From the NCBI GenBank assembly GCA_051453625.1, contig JBOZIK010000001.1, positions 263,511,207 through 263,575,206 of the forward strand: 64,000 bases of DNA. Direction: 5' to 3'. Below are positions 60,850-64,000 of this stretch, piece after piece. The position numbers were made by a program, and so were the translations under genes. Within the stretch, counting starts at the first letter, position 1. Each line of letters starts with the position of its first letter. Source of the stretch: Welwitschia mirabilis (lineage: Eukaryota; Gnetophyta; Gnetopsida; Welwitschiales). The notes under the pieces were generated by a model, which did not search any database, had not been told where the DNA came from, and was given only the letters and a program-made list of their open reading frames with translations.

Positions 60850-61960
60850 AACATGCTAGTGCATGTCAACCATCTATTCCTTGGTGTGATGTACTCTTCT
60901 CTTAATAGATAGGATTCTCTATTTAAATGTTTGATATCTCTGATCAAGAGTTTGTATCCTCTAGTCAATTATCTGTGTCTTTTGATTAAGATCTTGGATC
61001 TTCTGATCAAGTGTATAGATATGTCTATCCATGAAACCTCTAAAGGTCTTAGTGATCTCAGCCAGGAGAGCCTAAATCTACTTAACAGTATCTCTAACTA
61101 TAAGTCTATGTACTTGAGGTCTCTCTACCTCTCTTTGAACTTGTATACCCATGTCCTATAAATATCGAGAATATATCTGAATGTGTGATATACACTTCTC
61201 AACCATGGGATCTGGTATCACAAACCATTTAAAAATTAATAAGAGTGATCATGGATAACCAAGTGTTTGGAGGTGTTGTGCCTCTATCATGGATCTGAGT
61301 CTCCTCTAGATGAATGTAGGTAGGTCTATCTGCTCCTCCTATCTAAAAGCTACCAAAATCTATAAATGAGACACCATGGCATGACTTTCATGGAATGATG
61401 GACTAATATTATGAATCATTCCTTTATGTAATACTTTATATGTAGGAGTTAGCTGGGTAACATTTATCCCCCGTTAATTAGTAGTTAAGTCAACTAGTAC
61501 ATCCAAAATGATATTGTATGCTCAATTCTTCTCTATCCCATCAGCTAAATGAATGTGCTTGCTCCTAAGCCTACTAAGATTCATGATAACTTTAATGTGG
61601 AATAGAAGAATGGCTATTTCATAATCCCATATAAATGCAATAATCATGTCATGTAGCTGACCATGAGCATTAAGTGGCCTCTCTCTGTGCATGATATCAT
61701 AAAACTCTCTCATCTTTAATACATAATAAGACTCATGTGCATCTATAATCCATCAGAGCCATAAGTCTATTAGTCTTTGATCTACATCAAACTGAATATG
61801 GCTCATGAAGTTGTCAAAATACCACTCAACATGGATTCTTTAAGGTGACGGATGTGCAGTCTCCACATGCTTAATCTCTCGCTCTACTAGAGGAATCATC
61901 TCTTGCCCTACTACCCAAGTTCTAGCCTTAACCTATCTAGCTCTATGCATATGGGTCCTA
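60850..61960 (-). pseudogene. Unidentified ORF relic of the minus-strand Athila-like element, with heptad coiled coil
   Basis: One minus-strand reading is protein-like for about 350 codons with scattered stops. It shows WVVGQEMIPLVEREIKHVE, EWYFDNFMSHIQFDVDQRL, then 61713-61522 open (MREFYDIMHRERPLNAHGQ, HDMIIAFIWDYEIAILLF, LRSKHIHLADGIEKN), then DVLVDLTTN, INVTQLTPTYKVLHKGM, EEQIDLPTFI, RLRSMIEAQHLQTLGYP and a tail IQVQREVERPQVHRL. It ends in heptads of the type LDQKIQD and LNQKTQI encoded by a 21-bp repeat. The position after pol and before the polypurine tract is that of an env-like or accessory ORF. No signal peptide or membrane span is visible, which argues against an envelope protein. 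A plant transposon-associated domain or a captured host fragment are alternatives. The + element at 20.8-33 kb appears to lack it. Confidence 0.6.
60919..61023 (-). repeat. 21-bp tandem repeat encoding coiled-coil heptads
   Basis: Five units with exact 21-bp spacing (starts 60919, 60940, 60961, 60982 and 61003). On the minus strand each codes for seven residues with Leu/Ile and Gln/Arg at fixed places, so repeat length and protein heptad coincide. Confidence 0.85.
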
Positions 61961-63542
61961 CTAAATTAAAAACACAAAAAAAATTATCACACAAAAACTG
62001 AAAGACATATAAAAAACGTTACATGGATGCACAATAACGACCCCTGGAATAGATAAAAACTATGAAAATTACTAATAATATGTACCGCTCCCCCTAAGAG
62101 TTGAAATTCATTTTAAATTACCTAAATAAAAGAGAAAAAATAAAAAAAACCCAAAAAATTCAAAAACTGTATTTTTAATGGATCCCACATGAAGTAAAAA
62201 TTTGAAGTGCTCAAATAAAAAATCTAATCTAGCAAAGTCATAAAACATGTTGATCTAATTAATTTTGCCTAAGGACCATTATGTCTTAACCTATGATTTG
62301 TGAGAAAATAAGTGCAAAAAGTAAAAATTTAAAAATACCTTATAATACATAAAAATTCTTATAACTCAAAAAATGCACAGTGAAATTCAAATCCATAAGT
62401 TCCAAAATGAAAAGCATGAAAAATTAAATGATATATGTGAAAACTATGTGTTAAAAGGCTAAATAACAGGAGAAAAAAGTGAAAACAGGAGGAGAGATAA
62501 ACATACCTCATTTTTGCAAATCTATTAAAATCTTGTGAATTTGGCAACGAAATTGAGTGGAACAAATTTCAGAATGCTGGTATAAGGTAGAAGGTCATTG
62601 TCTCTTGAAGGAATAGACAAAAATAATTAAAAAAGAGATAAAATAAGGATAAAGGATTTGAATCATAGTTTTATCACACTATCATCCTGTAGCATTTTCC
62701 AAACAATAGTCGTAGGAGGACTTTTAGAAAAAAATCGACTATTGTCTACCTAGTGTCATTTGGATGATCTAGTAAATGATAGATCATGAAAAAGATTTTA
62801 AAAAAGAAAAATTTTAGCCAAAAACACTTAGTCTCAGATACTAGCAGTTCTAAACAAAAGAATGCAAAAAGACAGAAAACCAAATAAGAAGCCAAGAAAA
62901 ACCAAGGAAAGAGAACAAACAAACAAGAAAGAAAAAACTATGGCTAAAGAAAGTAAACTATCTAGATTAAAAACTTGTAAGAAAAACTACATTAATGTAT
63001 CCAAAAATAAAAGGAAAGAATGATAGGCTCAGAACTCTCAAATCTATAAGGGAACTCATAAAATCTATGGAATGAAAATAAGTTTATTCTAATTTTTCAA
63101 ATAATCACGACAAAATGATTTAACATGAAAGAATAACAAGGAAACTAGTAAATGATTAAGGTCCTCTGAAAGAATGAAAAAATACATAAATAACTTTGAA
63201 ATCTTAAACTCAAAAATTAAAGAAACATAAAGTGAAAATAGATATAAGAAACAAGAATAATATTGTTTACCTATCCTAAGTACTAACTTAGCAAACTATC
63301 AAGGAAAAAATCATAATGTCATCTGAGTAAATATGCATAATAAAATATATACACTTCATATAATGAATGTCAAAATCAAAAGTTACTTGGAAATAAACTT
63401 ACATACTCTCATCCCACAAACACATCCATATCTTCAAAAGTGAAATGACCAAGTGGGAATACTAAGATTCTAAAAAATAAGCAATGCCTTTGATGATACT
63501 AAGAATAGCACTAATTTATAACCTCAAAGTTTCTTTCTTTTT
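61961..63542 (-). other. Post-pol internal region of the minus-strand Athila-like element
   Basis: T-rich on the minus strand. It shares scattered phrases with 29375-30330 of the + element, for example GCTAAGTTAGTACTTAGGAT with its + counterpart near 29707. The minus-strand frame 62565-62359 (FAKMRYVYLSSCFHFFLLL) is hydrophobic and may be an env-like remnant or chance. Confidence 0.5.
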
Positions 63543-63673
63543 CCATAATGAGGGAATTGCAACCACTATCAGAGGCGTAGGGACCTATGAAGCATGGCCA
63601 ACTAATCCCCTAGTGGAGTTCCCACATCTACCAACACTGCCAAAGGTTCCTTTCAAAAATATTTGCCTTGGTG
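63543..63673 (-). other. Conserved post-pol block, second copy
   Basis: Reverse homologue of 29250-29374, with shared phrases TTAGTTGGCCATGCT, TAGTGGTTGCAATTCCCTC and a CACCAAGG-AAATATTTTTG start. It is the best-preserved non-coding stretch between the two elements. The plus-strand ORF at 63484-63738 is only its complement. Confidence 0.75.
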
Positions 63674-63696
63674 TAGTAGAAAATCATGATGACCAT

Positions 63697-63724
63697 GTAT
63701 TATTTTATTTTATTTTATTTTTAA
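63697..63724. repeat. (TTTTA)n microsatellite
   Basis: About five pentanucleotide units. Confidence 0.85.
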
Positions 63725-64000
63725 AAAATCCCACATGATTATACACTCAAAAAGACGAAGGTAAATAAGTGAGATAAAAAATAGAAAAAACACTCCCAAA
63801 CAACCAAAGACCTTAATACCATTGAAGAAAGCATAAGAAACCAATTCATCTTCATTCAAATAAAGTCTATATACATGGGAATTTATTGATATTGGGCAAA
63901 TCCAATCTTACCACTATAAATATCCAAGTATAAAACTAGTCATAAAACTCCATAAAGAAATACATAGTTAAGTTTGAAATATGATCAAGTAACATCATAA
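63725..64000 (-). other. Internal sequence of the minus-strand Athila-like element continuing off the window
   Basis: By comparison with the + element the end of the integrase should lie a few hundred bases to the right of the conserved block, at or beyond the edge. No integrase motif is readable inside the window. Confidence 0.4.

Noticed and set aside
63484-63738. 84-residue plus-strand frame with a proline-rich middle
   Set aside because: It is the complement of the conserved post-pol block shared with 29250-29374, whose homology is on the other strand and looks non-coding.
1-64000. CRISPR arrays, bacterial-type operons, tRNA or rRNA genes
   Set aside because: No regularly spaced identical repeats with unique spacers, no ribosome-binding-site-led gene strings and no tRNA cloverleaf were recognised. 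The content is plant nuclear repeats.

Overview
This window looks like heterochromatic or strongly repeat-dominated nuclear DNA of a land plant. It is very AT-rich and CpG-poor, no functional protein gene is visible, and the recognisable coding matter is decayed. It consists of Ty3/gypsy and Ty1/copia retroelement remnants, one CACTA-type transposon end, and relics of two plant gene families (HSP70 and P4-ATPase). Decay is dominated by C-to-T and G-to-A changes: premature stops sit where Gln (CAG/CAA) or Trp codons are expected, and several catalytic Asp/Glu codons have become Asn/Lys. I cannot name the species.

Layout. 0.3-2.6 kb (+): an HSP70 relic, an unassigned coding-like relic and a P4-ATPase relic with a probable retained intron. 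3.96-4.24 kb: subterminal repeats and the right terminus of a CACTA element. 5.1-5.4 kb: a second short-motif array. 12.4 kb: a GA-rich tract with a strong G-quadruplex motif. 14.2-14.9 kb (+): a copia gag relic. 17.2 kb: a 49-bp tandem repeat. 20.8-33.0 kb (+): an Athila-like gypsy complex with three LTRs (A, B, C), a decayed tRNA-Asp primer-binding site, polypurine tracts, and gag-protease-RT-RNase H-integrase remnants. It is inserted into an older minus-strand gypsy element whose protease frame flanks it on both sides. 33.8-34.6 and 39.4-40.2 kb: a dispersed minus-strand LTR-like repeat. 36.2-38.6 kb (+) and 47.2-50.9 kb (-): a second LTR family in inverted orientation, carrying internal arrays of a ~29-bp unit. 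53.5-53.9 kb: a ~101-bp minisatellite. 54.6-57.7 kb (-): a second gypsy pol (YVDD-type RT). 59.0-64.0 kb (-): the 3' half of another Athila-like element, related to the 20.8-33 kb one but with an additional ORF relic that has a heptad coiled-coil segment. It runs off the right edge.

Assembly gaps (N) lie at 2666-2765, 11327-11336, 22599-23204, 27565-27746, 32134-32929, 33953-33962, 49051-49150, 49430-49546, 51939-52623 and 53543-53558. Nearly all fall in repeats, and at least two have near-identical sequence on both edges, so local copy numbers there are uncertain. The pieces form no living pathway. The coherent story is layered retrotransposition followed by methylation-type decay, with one possible gene-capturing CACTA element at the left edge.
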